The translations under genes and the position numbers were made by a program. This document shows positions 1-12,667 of a stretch of DNA of 61,205 nt, piece after piece (the first letter of the stretch is position 1; each line of letters begins with the position of its first letter). This stretch comes from Diphasiastrum complanatum (Eukaryota; Streptophyta; Lycopodiopsida; Lycopodiales; Lycopodiaceae). Where the stretch lies: NCBI GenBank assembly GCA_029204225.1, contig MU833098.1, positions 1-61,205 of the forward strand. Reading direction: 5' to 3'. Below the pieces are notes generated by a model. The model did no database searches. It was not told the origin of the DNA and worked only from the letters and a program-made list of their open reading frames with translations.

Positions 1-556
1 GGATAGAGAGTATTCATCTCTTATCAAGAACCAGACGTGGACAATTGTCGAAATACTTGCCAGCAAAAACGTAGTTGATTGCAAATGGATTTCAAAGTCA
101 AGTACAACGCAGATGGAAGCATCAACAGAAGAAAGGCACGACTTGTCGCCAGAGGATTTTCTCAGGTATACAACATGGATTATACTGAAACTTTCAGTCC
201 AGTAGTCAAGCATTCTTCTATTCAACTTTTGCTATCATTTGCTGCTGCAGTAGGTTTGGAAATACATCAAATGGACGTATAGACAACATATCTCAATGGA
301 GTTATCGAAGAAGACATTTACATGGTGCAACCCGAAGGTTATATAATCGAAGGTAAACACAATCATGTGTGTAAACTCCATAAGGCACTTTATAGCTTGA
401 AACAATCTGCTTGAGCATGGTTTCAAAGGATCAATACTTTCCTTATTGATCACGGCTACACACCTAGCTCTTCCGATTCAAACATTTACCTCAAAGTAGT
501 GCAACAGTCTTTTATCATTATCACTTTGTACATGGATGATACATTGCTTTTCAAGC
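1..556 (+). pseudogene. Ty1/copia reverse transcriptase fragment
   Basis: Translation gives a copia RT core in order: RLVARGF, TFSPVVK, HQMDV, YLNG, then YMDD near 526-540 at the catalytic site. It is broken by a 1-nt deletion near 90 (the frame changes right after CKWI), a TAG at 280-282 and a TGA at 412-414. The left side continues past the window edge. At about 575 it abuts an inverted LTR piece of another copia, so it is an old truncated copy. A non-functional relic. Confidence 0.85.
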
Positions 557-574
557 AATAGTACCGATCTGAGT

Positions 575-860
575 TACATCCTTTTATAGTAGGTCCCAAT
601 CTAACTTTAAACTTTGGTTTCCCTCTACAATGAAAACCCCACTATCTTTGTGACTAGATTCAATGTCTCTACTACTCAAATTGAATCTCACCAAAAACTT
701 GTGTTCTATAGTTTCCCACACTTTCCAAAAGTATTTATTCAAATGCTTTTAGACTAATATAACTTTGAAAAGCCAAATTCTAAGTCTAATTTGAAAATGG
801 CCTCAATTGCCAGATATACAAATATGACCAAAATAGCAAATCTAGTTGAAATTTCTCACA
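575..860 (-). repeat. Truncated copia LTR (U3 side), minus strand, family 1
   Basis: Read on the minus strand, this matches the first ~285 nt of the LTR at 4279-4565 with scattered mismatches and small gaps. Shared stretches include the segment around CCCACACTTTC and TTTATTCAAATG. The match stops exactly at TGTGA, taken as the LTR start (plus position 860). It is probably the 3' LTR of minus-strand element A, whose gag lies at 1578-2683. Confidence 0.6.
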
Positions 861-1525
861 AATTGCATGTGTGGACACGTGGTCGAATGACAAAAATGAT
901 TTGTGGACTCTCAGGTGTGGAAGATCACATTTTGTGTGCAAGAGCTGATCTGTTGTTGTATCAATGGGTGTACGACTTGGATTTTATTGGTTTTCACTAT
1001 ATAAATGTGGTTCGATCATTTTACAACTTTTTCCTTGGTTTTTTATTTCCACTCTTTGTAGTTTTTTTCTATTTCACATTCTGTTCTGGTCAATATCACT
1101 ACCACATGAGAAACTACTTTACAAATTGTACATTTTGAGAGCTCTCGCGTCGTTGTGATACTCTCTGTTACTGATATTGCCATCACACAGGGACTCCTAG
1201 ATTTTTTCGTATCTCCTAACCTCCTTGCGTCGTCGCGATACTTGAGACTACTATTCAATTCAGACACGGCTTCCTCATCTTCTGATAGTCTTGATTCTGC
1301 CTTGCACCACTTCCTCATTGAATCTAGTGTTGATAATTACATAGGTCACTACAAGACATATTTCAATATGTCTTTTGATATCGAGAGGTTTGGATCTGAA
1401 CATAGGTCATATTTTTTGTCTTTGTATAAACAATATTGTGATTATTTGAGTGAGTCAGTGTTGTTAATGGATAATCTCTTTTTTATTCATTTCCATGACT
1501 TGGTACTTGCCCAGAAAGCAAGCTC
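861..1525 (+). other. Unassigned segment with TATA box and an unrecognised 133-codon ORF
   Basis: No family recognised. TATATAAA at 998-1005 sits in a promoter-like context. An ORF (1155-1556) follows, serine-rich near its start, then aromatic and hydrophilic, with no motif I know. A short direct repeat around CGTCG(T/C)(T/C)GTGATACT (part of GTCGTTGTGATACT / GTCGTCGCGATACT) occurs near 1149 and 1228. It could be LTR/leader sequence of a plus-strand retroelement inserted in element A. The ORF may be chance. Confidence 0.25.
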
Positions 1526-1577
1526 GCAATTGTCGATTCACCAAAATAGTGAATGATTTTGGTGAATTGACGATTGC
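1526..1577. repeat. Near-perfect hairpin, 21-nt arms
   Basis: Arms 1526-1546 and 1557-1577 are reverse complements apart from two mismatches, with a 10-nt loop TAGTGAATGA. The right arm lies where the minus-strand copia protease reading frame ends, so the hairpin marks a rearrangement junction. Confidence 0.85.
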
Positions 1578-2683
1578 ACACTCACCATCATTGGCCTTGT
1601 AGATCACCCTCTTGTCATCTCCATATGCCAACAAAGAAGTGAAATACTCTTTGTGAAAAGTCATGTGTGAACTTGCTCCACTATCAATCCACCAAGGATC
1701 TAGATCTCCATAATTAGCAAGCATACATGACGAAATCACAAAAGCATCATCATTTGCATCTTGAACATCCAAACCATCCTCATCAAGAGTAAGATTGCCT
1801 TGCTTGTCTCCTTGATCTCTCTTCTTTTTGTACAATCACTTGCAAAGTGTCCTTTGATGCCACAATAGAAGCACTTGAGCTTTGATCTATCCTTCTTTTT
1901 TCCACTTGAATAGGCATCCACTTGATCTTGCCCTTTAGACCACTTACTTTCGGTTTTGCCCTTGAATTTGCTCTTTGTGAACATAGAATCCTCTTGAAGT
2001 GTCGATGTAGATCCACCTCTTGCCTGAAGCCTATATTCTTCATTGAGCAAGATCTTTTGAAGGCCCATCAAACTTGGCAAAGTCTTTTGAATAGAAATAC
2101 TTTGAACGATGTTAGCATGAGCATCCAACAATTCATTAAGAATCACTTGAACAAGCTCTCCTTCCTTATTGCTTTCATCAATACAAGCCAATTCATCATT
2201 CAATGCTTTCATCCTCAAAACAAAAGTACTTGGACTTTTTTCATTCTTTTAAAAACAAGAAAATATTTGCCTTCTTATATTCAACACTCTAGATGTAGAC
2301 TTGGATTCATAAAGCTTTTTCAATGAATCCCAATCATCCTTAGATGAAATACACTTACCAACTTTCTTGAGAAGCTCATTGGTAACATTCATCTTGATAA
2401 TGTGTAGAGCATTCTTGGCCCTCTTATCATACCTCACTTGATCTTGTTGTGTTGATGGTATCTCCTCCAAACCTACAACAATATCTAGAACATCATTCAT
2501 CTCAAGAAGTGATTCCATCCTCACTTTCCACAATAAATAGTTACTTGAGGTAAGCCTATCATTGGCTTCCAACATGACTCCAATTGAGGTTGTTGTGTAG
2601 TAATGACCTGATCTTGTTTTGCAACTTGTTTCAATGCACAAAGCACTCCTTTGAACAACAACAAATGTTTTCAAAGAAATCAC
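1578..2683 (-). pseudogene. Copia gag-protease remnant (element A, family 1)
   Basis: Minus-strand gag (UBN2 type) with the motifs SSNYLLWKVRMESLLEM and YDKRAKNALHIIKM, then a CCHC knuckle CFYCGIKGHFASDC near 1836-1880 and protease WWIDSGASSHM near 1662-1695. A TAA stop follows IFSCF at about 2249; sister element B has CAA at this codon. A frameshift near 1835 separates the knuckle from the protease. Everything after GECAIVN is lost at the hairpin. It is clearly the same family as element B. Confidence 0.88.
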
Positions 2684-3200
2684 AAAGATTTGAAACTATC
2701 TCAAAATTCTCTTATAGCACTTATACCAAACAAATCAACACATAGAATCATGGAATCTTGATCAACCTATGATCTACCCTCAATCTAATGACTTTTGCCA
2801 CCTCCTAAGATTGAAACACACTCACATGAAGTCCAGAAACCTCACTATCTAGAGATCCAATTAAAATTAGGATTTTGACAAAATCACAAAAAAATGACTA
2901 TTTCAAATCTACATGCAAATGTTAATAATTTGATATGCAATCTATTAGCCACCTCTTAGGCTAATCCAATGATCCAAAAATTGGCCAAATCCAGTATGTG
3001 AAATAAAAAATCAGAATTGATCAAGTTTATAGACCTATATAGGGATTTGATCTACCAAATGATAAATTTACAGTTTTTAGGACAATAATGATTGTACTTT
3101 ACAATCATAGAGAGTTATTGGTCTCTTAATCAATGAATCTATATTGATCCATGTTGGGTACTATACGGACTGTACTGCTCAAGCACATGTGAGATCACCA
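2684..3200 (-). repeat. Element A leader and LTR end (minus strand)
   Basis: On the minus strand, 3000 to 2690 matches the leader of element B (about 5095-5340). From 3062 to about 3160 it matches the U5 end of the element C LTR instead, ending TTTATCA. A PBS-like TTTGGTAG follows rather than TGGTATCAGAGC. So a family-1 gag is paired with a C-like LTR end: either a related subfamily or a recombinant. Confidence 0.5.
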
Positions 3201-3737
3201 AAATTTGAATGGTTGTTGTTTCACCAAGGTAAAGCCAAATCAAGTGCTTGATAGCATATTGGAAAGCTAGTGAAGTGTAGTTTTTAGTGCAATTGATTTG
3301 ATGTCAATTGGATGTGTCTTTATGAAGTTATAGGCTTTTAAAGTGAGGTGGGTAGGGCACCCAACTTGGTTGGACACATTAATTTAGGCTCACATCTAGC
3401 TTATTTGATCCAAAGACTCAAGAAAAATCTTGCCAATCTTATCTAGTTGAAATCTAGACAATCTTTTGAGGTCATAGCCACAAAATTTCATGCAATTCAT
3501 TTGTATTTGAGTCATTTGTGGATGTTTTGAGTGTTTTTAGTGTGCTTGAGTCAAGTTGACCCGAATTTTGTCCTTGCTCCATCTTTGGATGAGAGTTTGA
3601 TCTAGTTTGAGAGAGATTAGTAGCGCTAGTGAGATTGATCTCACACCTAGTTGCAAGATCTCAAATTAGAAGTGGTAGGATACCATTATTGAATCCTTTA
3701 TTGAGAGATCTATCACAAGAAAATTTCTCAAGGGAAG
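3201..3737. other. Probable copia leader, otherwise unassigned
   Basis: No coding signal. It ends directly at the ATG of a plus-strand gag fragment and is probably that element's untranslated leader. It contains CACATGTG-type motifs near 3185. Confidence 0.35.
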
Positions 3738-4150
3738 ATGGCTTCCATAGGTTCCATTTTGTTGGAGCATGGTGAGAATTGAACATCTCCAAGTATGCCA
3801 TTTGGAAGGTGAGGATGGAGTCCATTTTGGTACTCCAAGACGTGATGGAGATTGTGCTAGGACTTGAGGAGGAGTCTCAAGTGCTCCAAGAGGTCCAAAA
3901 GTACAATAAGAGAGTATGGATGGCCCTACATATCAACAAATTGAATGTTTCCAATAAAGTGTGGAGAGAGATTGGCTTATGCACCTTGGCCAGGAGGCTT
4001 GGGACACATTGAAATCCATTTATGAGGCAAGGAACAACATCAAGGTTGCTCACACTAAGGAATCAAATCTTTCAAAGCTTCCAAAGGAGTGAAAAGAGTG
4101 CCTCAAATTATATTGTGAGAGTCAAAGCTCTTCGTAGGAAGTAAAACCTA
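3738..4150 (+). pseudogene. Copia gag (UBN2) fragment, third family
   Basis: ATG at 3738 is followed after a frame break by YAIWKVRMESILVLQDVMEIV, ALHINKLNV and a degraded IYEARNNIK segment: the standard N-terminal half of a plant copia gag. It differs from the gags at 2683 and 5451. It ends near 4150, with no knuckle or pol, just upstream of the element B LTR. Confidence 0.75.
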
Positions 4151-4273
4151 GTGATATGACTTTTCAAAATGTAATTTTAGATAGTAGATACTAGAATGTT
4201 TCTTATTAAGAATTCCTCAATGATATGGTACTTTAACACCTAACAACAAATATATGACTCTAATACTAGCCAA

Positions 4274-4278
4274 GAAAC
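4274..4278. repeat. Target-site duplication of element B (left)
   Basis: GAAAC precedes the LTR start; GAAAG (7424-7428) follows the 3' LTR end. Four of five bases match, consistent with an old 5-bp LTR-retrotransposon target duplication. Confidence 0.5.
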
Positions 4279-4924
4279 TGTGAAAGATTCAACTAGCTTG
4301 ATCATATTTGCTATATTTCCATATTTGAATATTGAGGCCAAATTTGTTTTAGACTTAGAGTTTGAGTTTTCAAAGTAACTTAGTCTAAATTTCATTTGAA
4401 TAAACACTTTTTGAAAGTGTGGGAACATAAGAATTCGAGTTTGAGTAGATTCAAATTTGAATGTTGGGTACTTTGAATCTAGACCCAAAAATAGTAGGGT
4501 TAACATTTTGGTGGGAAAGCCAAGTGGCCAAATAGGATTTGGACCTGTTATAAAAGGATGTAATTCATGGAGAGATATATCCTCTCTCTTCTCTATCTCA
4601 TTTCATGCTTATACATGGTTCTCTTGGGTTCTATTATCCATTGGTGCACTATACTTGTGATTGCTTGCAATTCTATGTGTAAAATGATCTATATTTGTTA
4701 TTTTTGAATCCACATGTGTGAAATACAGCAACTTGCTGGTTTTGTATGGACAACAATAGTACTTTATCATTTGATTCATGTTTGATCAAGTTCTATTAGA
4801 GTTTGCATCTCATTTTGTGTGTAGATGCTGATTTTTCTACATTGGTGAGATTGGTAGAGTAGCTTCTTTTGTAACCCAAGATCTTTCTGTGGGTTGGATC
4901 ATCAATCATCTAAAATCCTTCACA
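4279..4924 (+). repeat. 5' LTR of copia element B
   Basis: It starts TGTGAAAG and ends CTTCACA immediately before the primer site. TATAAAAGG near 4551 is a plausible TATA box. Its last ~335 nt recur at 7099-7423 (3' LTR) and, more diverged, at 10803-11023. Its first ~285 nt recur inverted at 575-860. Confidence 0.75.
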
Positions 4925-4937
4925 AGGTATCAGAGCT
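4925..4937 (+). other. Primer binding site (tRNA-Met type) of element B
   Basis: AGGTATCAGAGC directly abuts the LTR end; it differs by one base from the plant consensus TGGTATCAGAGC, which pairs with initiator tRNA-Met. Confidence 0.8.
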
Positions 4938-5450
4938 TGTGTTTCAAGTTATGAAGGAGAAGTTATATCTATCAATGATTTGGTGAAGATATCAAGGCTA
5001 GAGCATGCTAGAGAGGATTCTACGCCAAAATCGAGTTTTTTGTTTTTGTAGATTGGATCTTTTGTAGATTTTCACATACTAGATTTGGCTGATTTTTGTC
5101 ATTGGATTAGCCTACATGGTGGCTAATAGATTGCATATCAAATTTTCAGCATTTGCATGTAGATTTGGAATAATCAATTTTTTGTGATTTTGCCAAAACC
5201 CTAATTTTGATTGGATCTCTAGATAGTGAGGTTGTTGGATTTCTTTTGAGTGTGTTTCGATCTTAGGAAGTGGCAAAAGTCATTAGATTGAAGATAGATC
5301 AAAGGTTGATCAAGATTCCATGATTCTATGTGTTGATTTGCTTGGTATAAGTGCTATAAGACAATTGTTGAGATAGTTTCAAATCTTTGTGATTTCGTTT
5401 GAAAATATTTGTTGTTGTTAAAATGAGTGTTTTTTTTGCATTAAAATAGG

Positions 5451-6110
5451 TTGAAAGAGAAGATTAGGTCATTGCTACATGGCAACCTCAATGGAGTCAT
5501 GTTGGAAGCCAATGCTAGGCTTACCTCAAGTAACTATTCATTGTGGAAGGTGAGGATGGAATCACTTCTTGAGATGAATGATGTTTTGGATATTGTTGTA
5601 GGTTTGGAGGAGAGACCAACAAAACAACAAGATCAAATGAGGTATGATAAGAGGGCCAAAAGGGCTCTACACATTATCAAGATGAATGCTACCAATGAGC
5701 TTCTCAAGGAAGTTGGTAAGTGTACTTCATCTAAGGATGATTGGGATTCATTGAAGAAGCTTTATGAATCCAAGTCTACTTCTAGAGTGTTGAATATAAG
5801 AAGACAAATCTTTTCTTGTTTTCAAAAGAATGAAAAAAGTCCAAGTACTTTTGTTTTGAGGATGAAAGCATTGAATGATGAGTTGGCTTGCATTGATGAA
5901 AGCAATAAGGAAGGAGAGCTTGTTTAAGTGATTCTTAATGGATTGTTGGATGCTCATGCTAACATTGTTCAAAGTATTTCTATTTAAAAGACTTTGCCAA
6001 GTTTGATGGATCTTCAAAAGATCTTGCTCAATGAAGAATATAGGCTTCAAGCAAGAGGTGGATCTACATCGACACTTCATGTTCACAAAGGGCAAATTCA
6101 AGTGCAAAAC
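5451..6110 (+). pseudogene. Element B gag (UBN2)
   Basis: The capsid-like UBN2 domain is open to 5927, with SSNYSLWKVRMESLLEM and STSRVLNIRRQIFSCF. TAA stops follow at 5925 and in SISI*KTL; the copy in element A has CAA codons there. The frame is then lost before the knuckle. An ATG at 5451 is the first in frame, but family comparison suggests translation could begin at MLEAN further in. Confidence 0.85.
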
Positions 6111-7098
6111 CAAAAGTAAGTGGTCTAAAGGGCAATATCAAGTGGATGCTTCTTCAAATGGCAAAAAGAATGATAGATAAATGCTCAAATGCCTCTATTG
6201 TGGCATCAAAGGCACTTTACAAGTGAGTGCGACAAGAAAAAGAAAGATCAAGGAAGCAAGCAAGGTAATCTTACCCTTGATGAGGATGGTTTGGATGTTC
6301 AAGATGCAAATGATGATGCTTTTGTGATGTCTTCATGTATTCTTGCTAATGATGGAGATCTAGATCCTTGGTGGACTGATAGTGGAGCAAGTTGACACAC
6401 GACCTTTCACAAAGAGTACTTCACTTCTTTGTTGGCATATGGAGATGACAAGAGGGTGATCTACATGGCCAATAATGGTGAGTGTGCAATCAAAGGGATT
6501 GGCACAATTCCTATTTCTCTTTCTACAAATAGGAATGTTCATTTGGAGGATGTCTTGTTTATTCCATTTATTACCAAGAATTTTCTTAGTGTGAGTCAAA
6601 TGCTAAGTAAAGGCCTCAAGGTTGAGTCAAATGGAGATGCTTGTATGATCAAAAGAAAGGATGTCTTGATTGGAAAAGGTAAAAGACAAGGGAAGTTGTT
6701 CAAACTAGATGCTTGTGTTATTGCTAACCAAGTTGGATGTGTTGCAAGAGAGCAAATACCTATTCAAGAGGTTTGGCATAAAAGGATGGGACACCTCAAC
6801 TTCAAGTCATTGGAGGTAATGGCTAGAAAGAAGGTTGTGATAGGTCTTCCAAGTTCCTTAAATGGCATCAATTATGTTTATGATTCTTGTGCTTTGTCTA
6901 AGTCACATAGACTACCTTATACTAGATCTACATCTAGATCTACAAAGCCTTTTCAACTTGTACATTCGGATATTCATGGATTTACTACAATTAGCAATAA
7001 TGGAACTAAGATGTATGTAACTTTCATTGATGATTTTAGTAGATTTTGTTGGATCTATCTACTTAAAAATAAGCATGAAGTGTATGATGTCTTTATCA
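6111..7098 (+). pseudogene. Element B zinc knuckle, protease and integrase N-terminus (broken)
   Basis: A decayed knuckle (CLYCGIKG, then frameshift near 6213) leads to the protease motif WWTDSGAS, followed by TGA at 6394. An open run from 6429 carries the rest of the protease and the GAG-pre-integrase HHCC region: WHKRMGH, with YDSCALSKSH where C-x2-C is expected, so the first Cys is Tyr. The first integrase Asp block (HSDIHGF, FIDDFSRF) is present. Coding ends abruptly inside integrase at 7098, where LTR sequence begins, so RT and RNase H are deleted. Confidence 0.85.
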
Positions 7099-7423
7099 TC
7101 TCTATCTCATTTCATGCTTATACATGGTTCTCTTGGATTTTACTATCCATTGGTGCACTATACTTGTGATTCTATGTGTAGAATGATCTATATTTGTTAT
7201 TTTTTGATCCACATTTATGAAATACAGTAGCTTGTTGGTTTTGTATGGACAAAAACAATACTTTATCATTTGATTCATGTTTGATCAAGTTCTTTTAGAG
7301 ATTTCATCTCATTTTGTGTGTAGATGCTGATTTTTCTACATTAGTGAGATTGGTAGAGTAGCTTCTTTTGTAACCCAAGATCTTTTTGTGGATTGGATCA
7401 TCAATGACCTAAAATCCTTTACA
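7099..7423 (+). repeat. Partial 3' LTR of element B
   Basis: It matches the right half of the 5' LTR (from about 4590) to its end TTTACA. The 5' half of this LTR is missing and is joined directly to integrase at 7098/7099, with only a few bases of shared sequence (TCTCTAT). This implies one deletion from integrase into the 3' LTR. Confidence 0.8.
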
Positions 7424-9435
<2,012 letters not shown>

Positions 9436-9850
9436 AAGTGTCGCACAGGTTGTATTTTTCGCACTTTTTTGAAAAATGCGACACTTACCTTTGGCTTCTT
9501 CCATTCAATTATTTTGAAGAAGTCAACTTGTGCACAGTTCAAAAGTTTAACTGTTTTCAACACCTTCAACTTTTTCGCATTTTTCCGAAAAATGCGAAGA
9601 GAGAAAAAATTCTTGAAGGTCATCTATTTTCATGAGTTGAACTGTTTTAAAGACATCTTCGTCTTTTTTAGAGCACCTTCGTCTTTTTAAGGGCACCTTG
9701 GGCTTTTTCGCAAAAAACATGAAGAGAGAGAAAAAGCGAAGGTCGTCTATTTTGAATGAAGGACATTCCCAGCCACTTCCCAAAATTTTCGAAGCGAGAG
9801 AAAACCACTTCACGTAAAATGCAAAGTGAGAGAATTTGCAACGTCCTCGT
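9436..9850. repeat. Cluster of GAAAAATGCGAA palindromes and GCGAAGAGAGAAAA motifs
   Basis: Two imperfect palindromes built on CGCA(T/C)TTTT...GAAAAATGCG occur near 9459-9482 and 9576-9600; the second has 12-nt perfect arms. The motif G(C)GAAG(A/C)GAGAGAAAA or a close variant recurs near 9593, 9719, 9789 and 9820. Short ORFs here are by-products of the repetition. Function unknown. Confidence 0.6.
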
Positions 9851-10599
9851 CCACGTCAACGTTCCTAATTTGTTGACCATATATACTATGTATAGTCATC
9901 ACAAAAGCCAAATACTTCCAAGTACAACGGCTTACCTAATTAGGTGACAAATATTTATTGTAGTTAATACATGGATGCAATCTATAAATGGATCATCCAA
10001 GGACACTCTAGGGGTTGCTCCGTCCATGAGATAAATGATTTTGAGCCTCCCAGTTACGCCGTCATTTTGTTGTAACTGCTATTTTGTTGTGCTTCAGTGT
10101 AATATAGCAATACCACTTTTTTTTATCCGTGTATAACGTAGATGAATGCTTATTGTGATTTGAATGCACTTCATTGTTGTTTGATAACATTTGTTCACTC
10201 ATTCTGATCAGAACACGGACGTCTATGACTCCTCAGTTTCTGATCAGACGATGGCTGTCTTTGACGCCTGAGGAACTTGCGCTACCACACTGCTATTTCA
10301 TTCTAGTTCAGAACTAAACTTTTGATTAAAATTCATTTTTCAATAATACCACACACAAACCATTTCTAATCTCTTCAGTGGATTGTACTCTCATTTTTCA
10401 TGAGTATGAATTAATTTTCAAGATCCTGTTGGGCAATTAGAACACTTAAAGTTGTGATTATATTTAGCATAAGCTTTCTATTAGACTGTTTTTGCATCTA
10501 GTAGCTGATTTTAATGGGAGAGCTGTTCCGCAATATTCTTGTTCACTTATCCGTTCACATTCTTCTATCTCTCTTGTCCCATCAGATTGGTATTAGAGC
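9851..10599 (+). other. Possible LTR remnant ending in a primer-site-like sequence
   Basis: TCTATAAATGG near 9980 resembles a TATA box. Near 10575 the sequence CCCATCA is followed by GATTGGTATTAGAGC, one base from the TGGTATCAGAGC primer site. A start boundary and a second LTR were not found, so this is tentative. Confidence 0.3.
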
Positions 10600-10795
10600 A
10601 TTCGAGTACTTCACTATCAAAATCAGCACTAGTAGATTTAGTCAATACTATACTTGGATCCATTGGAGTACCAATTGGTTTGCAATCAAACATATAAAAC
10701 TTTTCTAAAATGCCTTTTAGATATGTCTGCTAACTAAGATCGATCTTCTTCTGAAGTCTATTTCTAGTAATGTGAATTCCTAGTAAAGAATGGAC
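10600..10795 (-). pseudogene. Copia RT/RNase H connection fragment
   Basis: On the minus strand the translation includes a LGIHITRN-like start, a degraded RKIDL..QQ segment, then FDCKPIGTPMDPS. This is the stretch just after the RT catalytic core in copia elements. Stops are present and it is short, so it is a relic. Confidence 0.65.
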
Positions 10796-10802
10796 AGTAT
10801 TT

Positions 10803-11164
10803 TTGGATCCATATGTGTGAAATACAGTAGTTTGTTGGTTATGTATAGTTAGCAATAGTACTTTATCATTTGATTCATGTTTAATCAAGTTCTATTAGAG
10901 TTTTCATCTCATTTTTTGTGTAGATGCTGATTTTTCTTCATTGGTGAGATTGGTAGAGTAGTTTCTTTTGTAACCCAAGATCTTTTTCTTGATTGGATCA
11001 TCAATGATCTGAAACTCTTCACATGGTATAAGATCTTGTGTTTCAGTTTATGAAGGAGGAAATCATATCTATCAATGATTTGGTGAAGATATCAAGGCTA
11101 GAGCATGCTAGAGAGGATTCTACACCAAAATCGAGTTTTTTGCTTTTGTGGATTGGGTCTTTGG
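10803..11164 (+). repeat. Family-1 copia LTR end, primer site and leader, cut by element C
   Basis: 10803-11023 matches 4703-4924 of the element B LTR, ending CTTCACA. A primer site TGGTATAAGATC begins at 11024. 11038-11164 matches the element B leader (CTAGAGCATGCTAGAGAGG, AAAATCGAGTTTTTTG). The match stops at GGGTCTTTGG, where the element C LTR begins, showing a nested insertion. The rest of this older element does not resume after C. Confidence 0.8.
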
Positions 11165-12025
11165 TGCTGAAAATTGTCACTTCTCACTTGACATTGGTTC
11201 ACGTAAATATTGATCAAACATTAGAATATGTTGATGATCTGATTTCACACGTGTGGAGCCTGTTCCCATGTGTGAAAGGATGTACTTTTCATGTTTGTAT
11301 ATATCCAATTTGATTTTGTATCATTCTAGTTAGTGTGAACATGAAATGACTAGTTTTTAGTCAAGTTGACTAGTCACCTACAAATTAGCTTTTTCTTGCA
11401 TGTGCATGAGTAAATGCTCCCACATGGCAAGTGGATGTTCACACGTGTGTATAGAGTACTAGAAGATAAGAGTTGACCATTTTCCTTAGATCCTATTTTG
11501 TAGGGAATATTCCTATATTCTAGGAGACTAGCTTTTTGGATTTTAGTCATATTCTAGAAGGTCAACTATTGGTTAAGGATCAAGGATGGATCAAATGGAT
11601 AGATCTGAGTGATGTGGCACTCTTCACACGTGTGAAGGCCTGCTGGACTGTACCAGACTCATGGACGTACTTGATCCATAAAAGAATCATCATTTTGCTA
11701 AGAAGATTGATGAGACTTTTGTATTCTACACTTTTGTGAGATTTCTAGTCATTTGTCTTGTGATTTTTATGTATGATTGTTATCTAGTATCATTGTACTT
11801 GTTGTGTCAGGTGCAGGCCGTACAGTGGATAGTACTCCACACGTGTGAGGCCGCTCTCACTAAAAAATGATGTATTGATCCATTGCTCTTGCTTAAATCC
11901 AAGTGTAGTGAATCTAGATCAAGATCTAATGTGTAGAACTTGATAGATTCATTAATTAAGCAACCAATAACTCTCTATGATTGTAAAGTACAATCATTAT
12001 TGTTCTAAAAATTGTAAATTTATCA
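11165..12025 (+). repeat. 5' LTR of copia element C
   Basis: 861 bp, from TGCTGAAAATTG to AATTTATCA. Its first 772 nt match the 3' LTR at 16662-17433 with no indel and nine differences, all transitions by eye. It contains four perfect CACACGTGTG palindromes at 11246, 11440, 11625 and 11838. An ORF of 67 codons is present in both LTRs but has no protein features. Confidence 0.93.
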
Positions 12026-12039
12026 TGGTAACAGAGCTA
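12026..12039 (+). other. Primer binding site of element C
   Basis: TGGTAACAGAGC abuts the LTR end. It differs by one base from the tRNA-Met-complementary consensus. Confidence 0.85.
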
Positions 12040-12667
12040 AGTAAGAGAGTTATCATTGAATCATAAATCTTGTAAAGATCATTGGCAGAATTTGTTTTTG
12101 GCCAATACTAGTGAGGGCGAGTTCTTCTAGAGTGATAGCTTGTAATCATTTGGATCAAAACAACTTGGAGGCTGTGTATGTACTTTTTCACATGTGTGAA
12201 ACCGTACAGCAACTTTCAATTCAAGTTACTTTGTGTTTGTTGGTCCCAAAATCACAATACTAGTTCATTTTTGGTGCTTTTTGAAGCATAGTATTGATCT
12301 AGATTCATTCTAGCTAATGCCTATGACCAAATAGTGTTTTGGATCATTGAAGCATTTCTTTTTAGAGTCTAAGATCAGATCTTAGAGGCTGATTTGTTCA
12401 GATCCTTAGTTGAAGTGAAAAAATAAAAATGCCTTCTACCTAGGGTTTTTCTTAGAGTTTAAACATACTCAATTTGGATTAGTAAAGCAATTTTTTTTGT
12501 GAGAGTGAAAGCTAGGAATTTTTGGTAAGATCTTTGAGTATCATTCAAGCTTGTGTGCTAGTTTGATAGAGACAAGCTTATAGGAATTCTAGTAAGCTTT
12601 AGGCCTTTTCATAGATCTTTTAAAATTCAAAAATCTTTGTGATTTTTAAAAGAGCATTCATTCTAAA
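12040..12667 (+). other. Untranslated leader of element C
   Basis: Lies between the primer site and the gag ATG. There is no coding signal. It contains one CACATGTGTG copy near 12190. Confidence 0.75.

Noticed and set aside
11536-11739. Identical 67-codon ORFs in both element C LTRs (also 17033-17236)
   Set aside because: Identity reflects LTR duplication; no coding signal or start context.
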